Shown here piece after piece: positions 1 to 12,000 of a stretch of 64,000 nt of DNA. Source of the DNA: Cladopsammia gracilis (lineage: Eukaryota; Cnidaria; Anthozoa; Scleractinia; Dendrophylliidae); assembly GCA_022457155.1 (NCBI GenBank), contig JAJGOT010000197.1:1256001-1320000 (forward strand), read 5' to 3'. The notes beneath the pieces are model-generated. The model ran no database searches, was not told where the DNA came from, and saw only the letters and a program-made list of their open reading frames with translations. The position numbers were made by a program, and so were the translations under genes. The first letter of the stretch is position 1. Each line of letters opens with the position of its first letter.

Positions 1-1507
1 TGAATTTCCAAGCAAGCGAGGAACTTAAAGGTAAAACAGATTACAGTTTTCGATGAGAATTTATATTGATATCAATCTGTGAGTGACTTTTTTATTAGTA
101 TTATTGTTAGTTTGGAGAATTGATTTTAAAACGTGCTTAAATTCAGTTGTATCGATCTCTTGAATTTCATCGAAGAAAGCTTATTAAACTCGATGAGCTA
201 TAATTAAGCTTAAATGGTACGCGTTTTGCTTTTAAACGTAAACTAATGGAGATTTGAATAAATTTTTTCGAAAGAAGATCGTGTTGTCCATTTCTTTGTG
301 TTTGTTCATTCATTAGATAGATTGAAAAGCGATTTTATGTAAACAAAACAAGACTTTGATTTTATAGTACAGTTCTATCTTCACTCGCATCGCCTTATGC
401 AAATATGTTTGTGTATTTTTGCAATTTCTGATTTTCAAATCAGTTTCTCGGGCAATTTTTGACAAACATAAACTGTATTTTATTCGGAAACTAATGGTAC
501 TAGTTATTCTAGACAGAGAAAAGTTGTTTTTGTGAACTTTTGTACGGTCTATAAAAATGTACTGTGCAGACGGTCGCGTACTGTTTTTGAGAATTGCTAA
601 AATTGAAAATAGCCCATTCGTCAATCTTAATTGTTGTGCTTCCAACCTTTCACCTTAGTTAAGTTTCACCTTAGTTAAGCTTGTTCAAAGTGCGACGCTG
701 TTAGGCTTGGGCTATGTATATATATTAGCGTCCCAAGATATTTTTTTCAATTATCGGCAAGGGAAGGAGGAAATCTTGCTGAACATACCCAGATGAGACC
801 GACTGGATGAATTGAACGGGAGTTTCACGCAAACAACCTCTGAACTTTATGTTACAAAATCAAAGGAAAATTTGCCCTTCCCACCGACGACTACTATACT
901 TGACGATCAAAATTTGCACATTCCGCGACGTTTGGGTGGAAACTTTACATTGTCAAGAAAGACTATTAAAAGGTAAAAAAAAAAGAACAGAGAAAAATGA
1001 AACTAAAAGAACGGGCTTGAGAATAAAAAAGAAAAAGTCAAGGCAAGTGATGTTTTTCTCGTTCAAAAACTGTCGAAATTTCGATCAGTGCGCATGCCCG
1101 AACTCACATTCTCAAATACTTCTACAAATGGCAGGAGGGTTTACTTTGCCGAGCTGCAAACGATGTTATTGACTGTTCGGCCTCAATTTGGTTACATAAT
1201 GGCCATAAAATGGCATTTGTAGGCTGGAAAAGCGTTTTTTTGGTGGAAATTTAGGAGTCAAAGGGTTAGGCAGGGTATCTTTTCTTGGACGATAAACGGC
1301 CTGTGCGTATATTCTACGAACTAAACTTCGGGTTAAATGTCTTAAACAGGGTATCAAAAATCGGAATTCTGTCTTACACAGGGTAGGAAAATCAGCGATT
1401 TTTGTCTTAAACAGGGTCAGGGTATGAGGGGCCGGGCCGCACCTCCCCACCCAAGGATATATGATAGGATAGATGTGTACCTTGAAGGTTCTGAAGCTCT
1501 GACCCTA
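1..1507. other. no gene recognised
   Basis: I see no gene here. The open frames are short, lysine- or stop-rich and have no recognisable motif. From about 1200 to 1450 there is a low-copy repeat feel, with the phrase 'aaacagggta' recurring at 1345, 1375 and 1410, followed by a GC-rich patch (ggccgggccgcacc). This is probably a degenerate transposon fragment. Confidence 0.4.
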
Positions 1508-1509
1508 TA

Positions 1510-1688
1510 CACCTTATTCATAAATGGCGGCGGATTTATTATTCTTTTGTATTTATTTTAATTAGCCTCACAAGCCTCGTTAGCATGTGCAAAATTCAAA
1601 AGAATTTACACGTTAAAACGAGACTAGTGAGGCAAATTAACATAGATATAAAAGAATCATGAATCGGTCGCCATTTATGAATAAGGTG
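1510..1688. mobile_element. foldback MITE with TA target duplication
   Basis: The two ends are inverted copies: caccttattcataaatggcg at the left and cgccatttatgaataaggtg at the right, and the inner sequence also pairs imperfectly. Each end is bordered by TA. That fits a Tc1/mariner-type miniature element of about 180 bp. It abuts the 5' end of the LINE fragment that follows, so the open frame starting at 1659 is part transposon and part LINE. Confidence 0.65.
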
Positions 1689-1764
1689 TATTCGAAAATT
1701 GATATACCCTATGCCATTTATGCCATTGGATCGTACGTTGCATTTGACCGGACCCCCGAGGGAA

Positions 1765-2966
1765 CAACATTCCATCGAATCAAAGCATTTGATTCGATTT
1801 GGCATGATGGTTTATTTTACAAACTCCTTCATTACAACATCGGGGGAAAATTCTATGATTTAATTAAAAATCTTTACTCAAAAACGAAATGTTCCATAAA
1901 GTTTACCGACTATAAACGAACAGAATTGTTTAAATATTGCAAAGGTGTAAGATAAGAACTTAAGATAAGAACTTTATTAACGTGTCAAAATCGCTAGCGC
2001 ATACGATGTACACTAATTGGGGACACCTAACTACACTATAACTACAATAATAATCTAATAATTAATAAAATATAAAATGTATGTACATATATAAATATAG
2101 AATAAGTATATAAATATAAAAGATCGATTGTCAGTTATTGCATAAAAAACAGTCTTTACAAGTATTGTCTAGCAGGTTTGTTAAGTCAACCAATTTAATG
2201 CGCTTTTTAAAAGTGTCTAGTGATTCAGATGATCTAACAGATTTGTCGAGTTTGGACCAGATAACAGGGCCAAAATAAGTCAGGTGTTAGACAAGCTGAG
2301 GTTGTATCCTTTCCACTCCTATGCTACTCAATCTATACTTATATGACATCCCTTTTTTACTTGACAGAAAAGACACAGACCTTATTATTTTACCAAATGA
2401 AACCCATCTGAACTGTTTACTCCCTTTATTCAGATGATCTAGTTTTAATTTCTCGTTCAGCCGAAGGCCTGCAAAAGGCACGTTGTCAGATAAAAACATT
2501 GCAAAACAATGCTTACAAATCTCCAAGGAAATGGCTGATAACGACCAACCAGCAGGTCAGTTGATGCAGAAAATAAACACTATATGTAGCAAATACAACT
2601 CTTCCAACATAACACGAAATTAAACTGACAACAAAAGCGTTTTTACCTCCCACATCAAACAAAACATCAAGAATGCTATAATTTAAAACAAACAGAAAAT
2701 TTATTTTTTATAGCTCTTTTAAGAAAGATACCAATGAGGAAGCTGATTTCCTAAATATGATTAAAAATCCTCTTCACAGAATAGTCATAAATAAATTTCG
2801 ACTAGGAAATCCTCATCTACGTATTGAAACAGGCAGACACACTGTACCAAAGACTCCCGATCGCGAGAACTTGAGAATATGTTGTTTATGTCAGTCAAAT
2901 GAAGTTAAAAAGAACTTCATTTTCTATTCTCCTGCAATCGTTATGATAATTTACGGTAAAATATAA
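1765..2966 (+). pseudogene. LINE reverse transcriptase fragment, interrupted
   Basis: Frame pieces of a non-LTR retrotransposon ORF2. About 1770-1950 reads KAFDSIWHDGLFYKLL, the usual AFDSI/V block of the reverse transcriptase palm. About 2424-2490 reads YSDDLVLISRSAEGLQ, a form of the YADD catalytic box with serine in place of alanine. About 2757-2966 reads NKFRLGNPHLRIETGRH, typical of the C-terminal part of these proteins, followed by a CxxC pair. Stops and frame changes make it a dead copy. A second LINE tail lies inside it on the opposite strand. Confidence 0.7.
1960..2420 (-). mobile_element. 5'-truncated LINE 3' end nested in another LINE
   Basis: Read on the minus strand this encodes the end of a CR1/L2-like LINE ORF2, with blocks such as QFRWVSFGKIIRSVSFL and YFGPVIWSKLDKSVRSSESL, then a stop after DCFLCNN. 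A 3' untranslated tail follows and ends at the repeated 'cttaagataagaacttta' (plus strand 1955-1985). It splits the plus-strand LINE between its two palm motifs, so it is the younger insertion. Its last 50 bases match the tail of the SINE at 14.58 kb. Confidence 0.7.
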
Positions 2967-3229
2967 GCATACCCTCTTTAAGGACTTGGATAACAAGTCA
3001 AAAATTTTATTTCTTTTTAATAGCATTGATCCTACTTACAATCTGTAGGTCACTTGTTGCTTTTATTTTTGACGATGTATGCGTTATAGAAAAAAACGAG
3101 ATATTATTATATTAATTATTATATATATATTAATTTATCGTATTTCTTCATCTTTCATACATGATGTATTTGCTTTTATTTTTAATATTTTAGATAGGTA
3201 ATCCTTGTATTATTAAGTAGTATTATTAA
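2967..3229. other. AT-rich spacer between LINE remnants
   Basis: AT-rich sequence, including a simple ATTATATA tract near 3105-3145. No coding or repeat unit is recognised. Confidence 0.35.
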
Positions 3230-4620
3230 GGTATCAGATCCTTTCATCAAAGAGATTCTTGAGATATGGTCAGAAGTAAATTTTGAACAAACGGTAGTGT
3301 CAGATCATCACTTTCTTGCATCACCTTTACTTTTAGTATGGTACAACTCCCTGATACGAATAGAAAACAAACCAGTTTTCTATAAAGATTGGTTTACTAA
3401 AGGAGTAACAAAAGTCAAGCATTTAATGAATGGCTCTGGCAAATTTCTTTCACTCCCTGTCTTCCAAAGTAAATATAGCCTGAAAGTCCGGCCTTTAGCT
3501 TTTTATGGACTAATATCTGCAGTCAAACTCCTGCGGGAAAAAGCACATACCACAAAATACAAGGCCTTCTTTAAAGTATGAAGAGTTCTTGACTAAATTT
3601 GTAGAAAATTCAAAACCAAGTAGACTTGTATATAAGAAACTAGTATCAAAAAAGAGTGAACTACCTATTTCAAGCCAACAAAAGTGGCTCGAGGATATTA
3701 ACGTTACGATCAACTGAAAAACTGCCTACCAATTATCCCTTCAATGTACGAAGAGTACAAAACTTACAGTTTTTAATTTTAAATTCCTACACAGAAGAAT
3801 ATCGACTAACAACTTTCTGAAAAAAATTGGACTCGTTGATAGCGAAAAATGTATCTTCTGCCACGAAGAGACAGAAAAACTGGTACATCTATTCTGGGAA
3901 TACCCCAAAACTCAGTCCTTCTGGGTCAGCATTTCCTTATGGCTTCAGTCATGTAAAATAATTGAAAAAGAAACGCTCATACAACTGGGTACAGCGCAGG
4001 GCTTAAAACCAGATAGCTCTAAACTACAACAAACCTGCCAAACTTCAATTCAAAACAATTCAAAACCAGTTGGTGGTGAAAATTTTACGATGATCTGAGT
4101 TGGAGAAGACCTCTTGAAAGCCGATTGAAAAATGTAGGTATGGTCTCCAGAAAACTGTATCGAAACACCTTAAACCACTGTTAATCCTATGCAGTAAATC
4201 ACTCTCCTTCTGGAACACTTTTAAAGAGTGGTGGTTTAAAAAAGCACGTGAAAGACTTTCTTTAAAACATAGTAGCATATTATACGGTTATTTTGACAAA
4301 ACAAAATACTGGCAGGCATTAAACTACTCAATTCTAATAGCAAAATATCATATATTCTGCACGTCAAACAGGCGCCAAGGTGGACTATACTTTTGTAACT
4401 TCCTGCTGCGAATACAAGAAAAAATTGAAATAATGAAAGAAATTGCAATTGCAAAAAAATGCTTGTCTACTTTTCACCAAAAGTGGACAGTTCTTCTGTA
4501 ATAAATATTAGAAAATTTATTAATGTAATCGTACGTCTGTGTAGTCCGTGTAGTATCATATTGTAATGCTGTGATGTAAATAATGTATTGTTTCAAATAA
4601 AGTTGTTCATTATGAAAGAA
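3230..4620 (+). pseudogene. L1/Tx1-like LINE, ORF2 C-terminal part and 3' end
   Basis: The frame from 3297 reads SDHHFLASPLLLVWYNSLIR and continues with broken frames to about 4500. Around 3780-3930 is the block ISTNNFLKKIGLVDSEKCIF followed by CHEETEKLVHLFWEYPKTQS. This is the Cys-x2-Cys / His-Leu-Phe-Trp zinc-knuckle-like C-terminus known from L1- and Tx1-type LINE ORF2 proteins. The coding remnant stops at about 4501. A short 3' UTR with AATAAA (about 4597) ends in an A-rich tail near 4618. Stops and frameshifts show it is inactive, and its endonuclease and RT core are absent (5' truncated). Confidence 0.7.
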
Positions 4621-4875
4621 AAAAAAATCAAAAAGGACGGGCATAGGTTCTATTAGTATGGGGCTCCGCTATAAGCGCTCGGGCGCCTGTGCAAGGTGCA
4701 CTGTGCCCAGGAAGGGTCCGGATTAAAAGTGATGGGGATGTGCGAAGGGTTTTCGGAGGGATTTGAAACTAGTTTTCGATTCCAGGATTTTTTGGGGTAA
4801 GAACATTTTGGCAAGTATGTTTTGGTAGATACTTCATTGTAACACACCATATAGGGATCCTATCATATAGGGATC

Positions 4876-4975
4876 CTAAAAACTCATTTTAAAATGGTTA
4901 GCTTTTATTTACTGTTATGGGTAGTGATATCCATAACAGTAAATAAAAGCTAACCATTTTAAAATGAGTTTTTAG
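4876..4975. repeat. perfect 45-bp inverted repeat (hairpin)
   Basis: Positions 4876-4920 and 4931-4975 are perfect reverse complements over 45 bases, separated by 10 bases (gtagtgatat). The arms are AT-rich and start ctaaaaactc. Just to the left, 'tatagggatcct' occurs twice in 20 bases. No TIR family or target duplication is evident. Confidence 0.85.
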
Positions 4976-6048
4976 CCCTAAGTAAGTGCCGGATTCTTTG
5001 ACGTGCATAAATTAAAACCACCATGAAGTATATACCTATTTTTTGGGGGTGGCTTGAGTGAAGTAGGGATTGTTTTGGGTATTCAAAACAATATGAAGAT
5101 TTGTGGTAAAGAATTGTTGCCGTGCCGGTAGTGCCGGTAGTGCCCGCGCAGTACTACGAATATTGTACTTGTTATATCATTTAATCCTTTTTTTAAGGTT
5201 CGTAAATTCAGCATGGGATATTTTTGGGTTTTATTTTGGTTCAATTCAATTCGTGCGAAAGTTTTTACATAGTTTTAATTATTTCTTATTGCATGCTTTT
5301 ACTGTTTTTGACACCCCTTTTATCATATTTCACTTCTTTGTTGAACCACATATTTAGTACTTATGTAAATTCTTATCCTCACTTTTGCTTGATAATGATC
5401 GTAGAACAGTCGAAACGTCGCGTTTTAATCCCACTAGTTTTTACTACACAATTTTGGTTCGGGGGGTTTCATTGGGTTTTGCTGGAAGTCCTATGGAATT
5501 TTTTTTTGGTATTCTGATTTCCCCAGGAGCCGGATTTCCCCCCCATTCGCATATCCCAGTCACTTTAAATGCAGAGTACCCTCCTGCCTGGGGCACCGGG
5601 TAGCTCAGTCCATATACAGTTACACATGTACAGTAAACACGCTTTGCGCATGAGTAATTAGCACATAAAAAAGGAAAAAAAGCTGCTACATTAAAATTTA
5701 AAGACAAGCTTATCAATAAAACACTAAAACTGTACAAAAACGATTTCGTTTTACGATCATGAAATATGAAGCCTACGATATTTTCGCGGGAATTTTTGGC
5801 GGCAATCAAGAACATAAATTTCAACCAGAAAAGAAGAAACTCTGACAGTAGTAAAATATGCATATTCTAATATTGTTTTTTGATGCAATGGACCGCTTAG
5901 CGTACAGGGCAGACGGAAGTGACGGCTTCGCTGATATACCAAAACCCGAAAAACAGGTTTGCTCGCACGCGCGTAAAATCGCGCCAACAAAGAATAACAA
6001 TGACTAGGTTTGAAATCGACTTGCAAATTAGTTGCGGCTTCTTTCGCA
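4976..6048. other. upstream flank of PRODH, repeat fragments
   Basis: There is no coding gene. At 5115-5150 the phrase 'gtgccggta' is repeated. At 5395-5425 the sequence gatcgtagaacagtcgaaac resembles the conserved tail motif of LINE/Penelope-type repeats seen in many invertebrate genomes (from memory, weak). At 5450-5600 there is a C-run-bearing repeat similar in style to those near 8.5 kb. The final 150 bases before the PRODH start are less AT-rich and hold the likely promoter and 5' UTR; no TATA box is convincing. Confidence 0.35.
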
Positions 6049-9000
6049 ATGGCGAGAAAAATTTTGTTTAGTAGGGCACTTCGATGTAAAATTCTTTGCG
6101 ATGGAGGACCACCAAATGCTATTAGCACTTTTCTTCTGGTAAGAAAGAGTAGTCATAGCGTTACTGGGACAGATCCGTTGGTGGCGAACAACGACAACGA
6201 GCAACTTGCTGCCAGTGGTTCACAGCCGACTCAATCGACAACGTCGACGCTTCCAGGGTTTAATTTCGACGATGCTAAGAATGCCTACCGATCGAAAACA
6301 AGTTGGGAAATCGCCCGAGCTTTGGCGATATTTAGACTGTGCTCGTTCGATTTTCTTGTCAACAGAAATAAACAGGTACGTATATTAGCTAAGTCAAAAT
6401 ATTTTTAGAGCTTTCGATCGCTGCGTCGCTTAAAACGGCGACCTTCGCGAAGGTCTGACAGATTTTAGTACGAGTTCCGGGTCGTTAAAAGCCCTGATGA
6501 TGTAAGTTATGTTACATCCAAAATGGTTTGGTTGTGGGCAGATTTGTTATTCATGTAAAAGTTCTTCGGTAAGCGGCAGTTTTATCTTCTACTTTCCATC
6601 CGGAAATAAGTTACTGTTTGTTTATAGGAATGTTTGCAAATTTTGACACATGATTTCAATAAGCTTGATTAAGCTTAAGCTTATATTTTGCCCGCAGATG
6701 AAACTGTGTTGTGGGAAGCAAACTGAAGCAATATATATATAAGCTTATGTATATTCCTCGTTATAAAAGCGTGTTGCCAAAAATGGAGTAAGTTTGTCTT
6801 CCTCGTTCTAAAAGCGGTTAAATGGCTGAATTGGATAGAGGGCTAAATGACCGAAAGCCTGCACATGCATGTACAGTTGCATAATTTGATTATATTTTGA
6901 AAAACCGACACAACAGGAAGTTTTCTGTTGTGGTGCATGCGGAAGAAAAGAAAAGAGAGACGCTCCTGTAGACACACTGTTGTTCTACATGTAGCTGAGT
7001 TTCCGCCTTGCACACGCCCCCCAAAACTGACAAACAAATATCAGGTACGTTACATGACTTATAAAACAGCAGCTAGCTAGTTGTAATTATAATCTTACAT
7101 GCTGGAGATTCAAATAACTCAGCTCCGAGACACACAACTTAAAAACACAGAATAAATTCTATGAAGGAGCTGAAAGTAATATTAATTTCAAGATTAAGCC
7201 ATTATTCTAGCAGAGACAAAACGACTTGAAAGACTTTATCGCTGACAAAAAAAAACATTCCAGGGGGTATTTGACCCATATTTGGGAATAAATGTGCCAC
7301 TGAGGGTTATGAAACACCGACCCCGTTTAGACAAAATAAAAAATTAAATACCTATGCTGTGTAGGAGGTATATTTTAGAACTTGGTCTCTTGAAATTGTC
7401 GAGTCTCAGCAAATTTTAGCCGAGTTTCGTAGTCTTGGCAATTAAAAATTGCATCGCAAAAACATTAGCATTTACATACATGTATAGAGTGCTCTTGAGA
7501 GTCTCAAATTTTTAAAACTAAGATCTTCGTGTCTTGCAAATCCTGCCTGAGTTTAGTCAGAAGCTTGCATATTTAACAAGTGATTGGTTTGTTTTTGTTA
7601 CTAGCCAAAAGCGAATGAACCATATGGAGTGAAACTGTTGTTATTGCAGTGTAGTTTGATGTCTGGCTCATTTTTTGTAGGTCTGTTTCTTGGGGTCATG
7701 TCGTACCTTCTTTGAACGAGTTGTTTTATTTGGCTCACCAAAACAATAGATGAATGACCTAAACAATGCCCCTATCCCTATAAACAATAGCAGGTACTGT
7801 TTTAGAACGGCCAAATAAAATAGAGGTTTATGAGAGGTACGACCCTACCGGTTTCTTGGGCGAGTATTTTTAGGGTCCTGTGTGTCCGATTTTAAAACCA
7901 GGGTCCTTTTTAATTGGCCTGTCAGCAAGCCTTGGATTTGACCATTCACTTACCCATTAGAGAGGTGTCTGTCTTTATAGGGAGATGTTTGCATACCTTT
8001 AATTTAGAGAAAAAGATAAATAAACTGGTGACCTGTTTGGTAGGGTATTTTTCAGTGGTGAAGGGGGGGGGGGGGGGGGTTCTTAAAAAAAGTAAAGATG
8101 GTAAAATGCCAAGGTTTTAGGGGGATTTGAAATTTTAGCAATTATGTTCAGATATTGATACCAAGTATTCAATGTCATCAATATTGTGGTTTTTTTTTGG
8201 GGGGGGGGGTGGGGAGGGGGTACTCAGGTTCATTAATGTGGAGTGAAAGTTTTTGGTACGGACTTTTTTGGGGGTTGAGCAAAAGCGAAAACCAGGATTC
8301 TCATTTTTATGTCAAACCTGATGCAAAAAATATTATTTTATCAGGTAAATGTACAAACATGAAGAACATGCAAAAACTGTCTGGAACTCTCTTTATGTTT
8401 TCTTTTTACCTTTTTTTTTAATACAGTGAAAAAAAGGGCCTTTTGGGGGTTATGTTCTGGGCTGTTGGACTTGGTGAAGTTTTAGTCTAATAGGAAATTA
8501 AGAGTCTAACAATTTGGCCTTATTCGCACCTCCCAGTCCCCAGTCACTGAGTACCCCCCCCCCCCCCCCCCCCCCGGACTTTGCATTACAAAATTGTGTG
8601 CTAAAGTGACAAAAGGCAAGGAAGCTGGAGTTAAATGTGAGACTGGGAGACAGGTATTTGAGATACTCCTAGTCAACCCGCAGGATCACCTTATTGTAAC
8701 ACTATGAGTATCCGAGGTTTTCCCGTGGAACTTGGTTTCATAATGTCAGGGGCGTAGCTACCTGTACGCACGTACGCACATGCATACCTGAAAAAGTCGG
8801 GGAAAAAAAGATTTGGGACTTGAGGGTGGGGGGAGGAGGTAGGGGGAGTGTTTGAAAACGGTGATTGTGCGTACCTCTGAAAATGTCCTGGCTACGCCCC
8901 TGAATTATGTTGTGTGCTATATGTAATTATAAGTGCTGAAAGGCAAGGAAGCTGGAGTTAAAGGCCCATGTTCACCCAATCTGCTTTGCACGATTGTGTT

Positions 9001-12000
9001 TTTGTTTTGAAACGGTTAAATGGTTTAATGTAGCGTTATGATTGGCTGGCACGTCGATTTTTCAATTTTCCATCTGTGCGAAAATCAGCCCGAGCACAAA
9101 AAGCAGTTTGGGTGAACATGGGCCTTTAAGGGTGATGAGAGGGAGATAGGAACTGTATTTGAGGTGCCCCTAATCACTCCTAGTCAACTAGGGTCATATT
9201 ATTGTGAAACCAGAATCCTAGGTAACCTGGTTGTGATAGGAATTAAAGAGTTAATTAACAATCTTGTTTTATTTTAAGCTGTTTAATCTCGGACAAAAGG
9301 TTCTTGGCAAGCAGTTGTTCAGAGAATTAATGAAAGCAACTTTTTATGGCCATTTTGTGGCTGGCGAAGACCAGGAAGCGATCAAGCCAGTGGTAAAAAA
9401 TTTGGAAAAGTTTGGAGTTGGTGCAATTTTGGATTATTCTGTAGAGGAGGACTTGTCTGAAAATGAAACTAAAAGCCATATGAGTGATGACGGCAATGGC
9501 TCAATGGATCCAGCGGATGAATATGCGCGTTATAAACCTCACGTTGAGTTTGCTGACAGAAGGAAAGGAGTTACCAGTGCCAGGACATATTTTTATGAAG
9601 GAGAAGAGGAATGTGACAAGAGAGTTAAAACATTTCTGAAATGCATCGATGCTGCAGGTTTGTATTTCATCATCAAAGAAATAAATATTATACATTTAAA
9701 TGCATGTGTATAGATTCTATACTGTATCTTAGAGTTCCGAATTCAAAGTAGCATGCTACTTTCAGGCACCTAAACCCGTAGGCTACACGTGCGATTTTTT
9801 ACTTGCACAGGTGATGCAATTTTTTGAAAAATTGTCACGTCGCCAGCACACGGTGGTGGCTACACACGCGTGACAAATTTTGGTGACAAAATGTTGCAAC
9901 AAAGACCGCGTGATGCTGGGTTGATAATTAAGCGTGAGCCTCACATTAGTTCTTAAATCTTATTGGCTAGATACCCTTTTGTCATGTCGCGAGTGCAAGA
10001 AAAAAGTTACAGGGCAGCTACACGAGTGACAATGCCCGCGATTTTATCACAAAACATTCAACTCTTGCGACTTTTTTCTGCAATTTTTTTCAGCTCTCGT
10101 GTCACATGTTCATGGGTGGCTACACGTCGATTTTTACCGTGCGCTGGTGATGCAACAATTCTGTAAAAAATCGCATCACCTGTACAAGCAAAAAATCGCA
10201 CATGTAGCTGTGGCTTAAAATATGTGAGTATATAATTGGAAAAAAGAACAATGATAATACACAACCACGGAATAGGCATATGCCATTTCAATTAAAGGGT
10301 TCCCTGCAAGAACGTTACTTTAATTTGTGGAAAATTTTCACTGAAATCTTGGAATTTTGGCCTCAAAAGGGACTCACTTGCCAAAATTATGACTGAATCA
10401 TGTAAATATGACTGAAAGGATTTCAACCAGGTCAATAAATCTTCAAACAGAATAAAATTTTATCTTGAAAAGATACATTAGGGTGTCCTAAGGCCCAAAA
10501 CATTTTCTCAAAGATATGGATTTCTTCCCCATTTTGATCTGTTTTAAGTACCAATAATAAATCATTAATTTGACAAAACTGTGCTTTTAAAGGCCTAAAA
10601 CATACAATTTTAGTAAAAGTTGCCAAAAACATACTAAGGACGTTCTTGCCGGGATTGCCCTTCAATTCTCTCTTTCTCATTGATTATTCGGCTTTCCTCG
10701 ACATTACTGTACAGTAAAACGCTAAGCTATTTCATCTGCAGGAGACGTTAGACCTCAATATGGATTGGAACATTACTTTTGGGGAACCATTACTTCCGAG
10801 TGGGCCATTACTTTCAGGAATTACTAGAAAGGCCCGAAAATTAATGTTACTTTCGGGCAGCCGTTACTTTCGGGGGACGGCTGTATACTTTCAGAAGTCT
10901 ATGGTATATGGCATGGAATTTTTGCAGGACTTAATTGTTGCTGATTTTTCATAGCTCTACAGGAAAAAATGACTCGGCAAACATTTTACACACAATTTTT
11001 TTTCTGCAAACATGTTTAATTTAATGGTTACTCCACTAAACTGAAATTACCTATTTTTGAAATCGTATATAGAATACAAAGTATAATTGTAATGATCAGT
11101 AGAAATCAAGCTACATACTTAAAGGTGAATGTTAAGTTGCTAACTTTATTAATAACAATAGGTGCAGCATCCAAGGATGGCTTTGCTGCAATCAAAGTGA
11201 CAGCACTTGGAAGTCCACAGATACTTGTGAGTAGATAATGATGCCTACAGGCTTTTATTAAAATAATATATTTCAACAAAAATTTCATGCACGCTTATTG
11301 GATAGAACTAATTGTTTATAATTATAAAGCCCTGGCCAAATCAGGGAAGGTTAGTCAGATGCAAGTTTCAAAATTAGCAATTTGCAGAGAGATTTGCATT
11401 TGGTGGCCAAACAGCACCTTCTTGCAGACAAATTTGAGCTCAATCAATTAGTTCAAGCCATCACAAGTATACATGCAAGAGCTGGCCAAATGTAGTTGCA
11501 AGTTATCGCAAGTTTCCAGCTGTTCTTGCAACTTGTTCAACAGTTGAGCACTGTGGTCTACTAACAATGTAGTATTTATAAGCATGTCACTTGAGATTGA
11601 TAACCCTTTCTTTGTTGCAGATGAGAATTTCTGAAATCCTGAATCAGACCCAATATTTCTTTGATCACCTGGCTTCAGATTCTGTGAAGATGAACAAGAT
11701 TGGAAACATTGTCGCCAGAGACAAGTTCTTTGAAGGCCTAGAAAGACTTGGGGTATAAAATAGAATAAAAAATTAATTTGTTGTCTTTCAATCACAGTAC
11801 TTTGTTATAAGATATCTGTGAGTCTATCATTATTTTATACATGACACATACCGGTAATTCTGGAGTTGCTGTTTTTTTTTTTATATGAAATGACAGTATC
11901 ACCCATTTTTAACCCATGAATGTGCATGCGTAATGAACAGGTTATCGGTAACAGAGACAGATATGCAAATGAGCACTCACTCGCTCCTTCCATCAGCTGT

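Larger units (their letters stand above)
8590..9230. repeat. local duplication, one copy with and one without the MITE
   Basis: The phrase aaaggcaaggaagctggagt occurs at 8612 and again at 8939. It is followed in both copies by gactgggagaca / gagggagatagg and by cctagtcaac...at(c/t)attgtaac. The second copy carries the 164-bp MITE at its TTAA. Confidence 0.6.
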
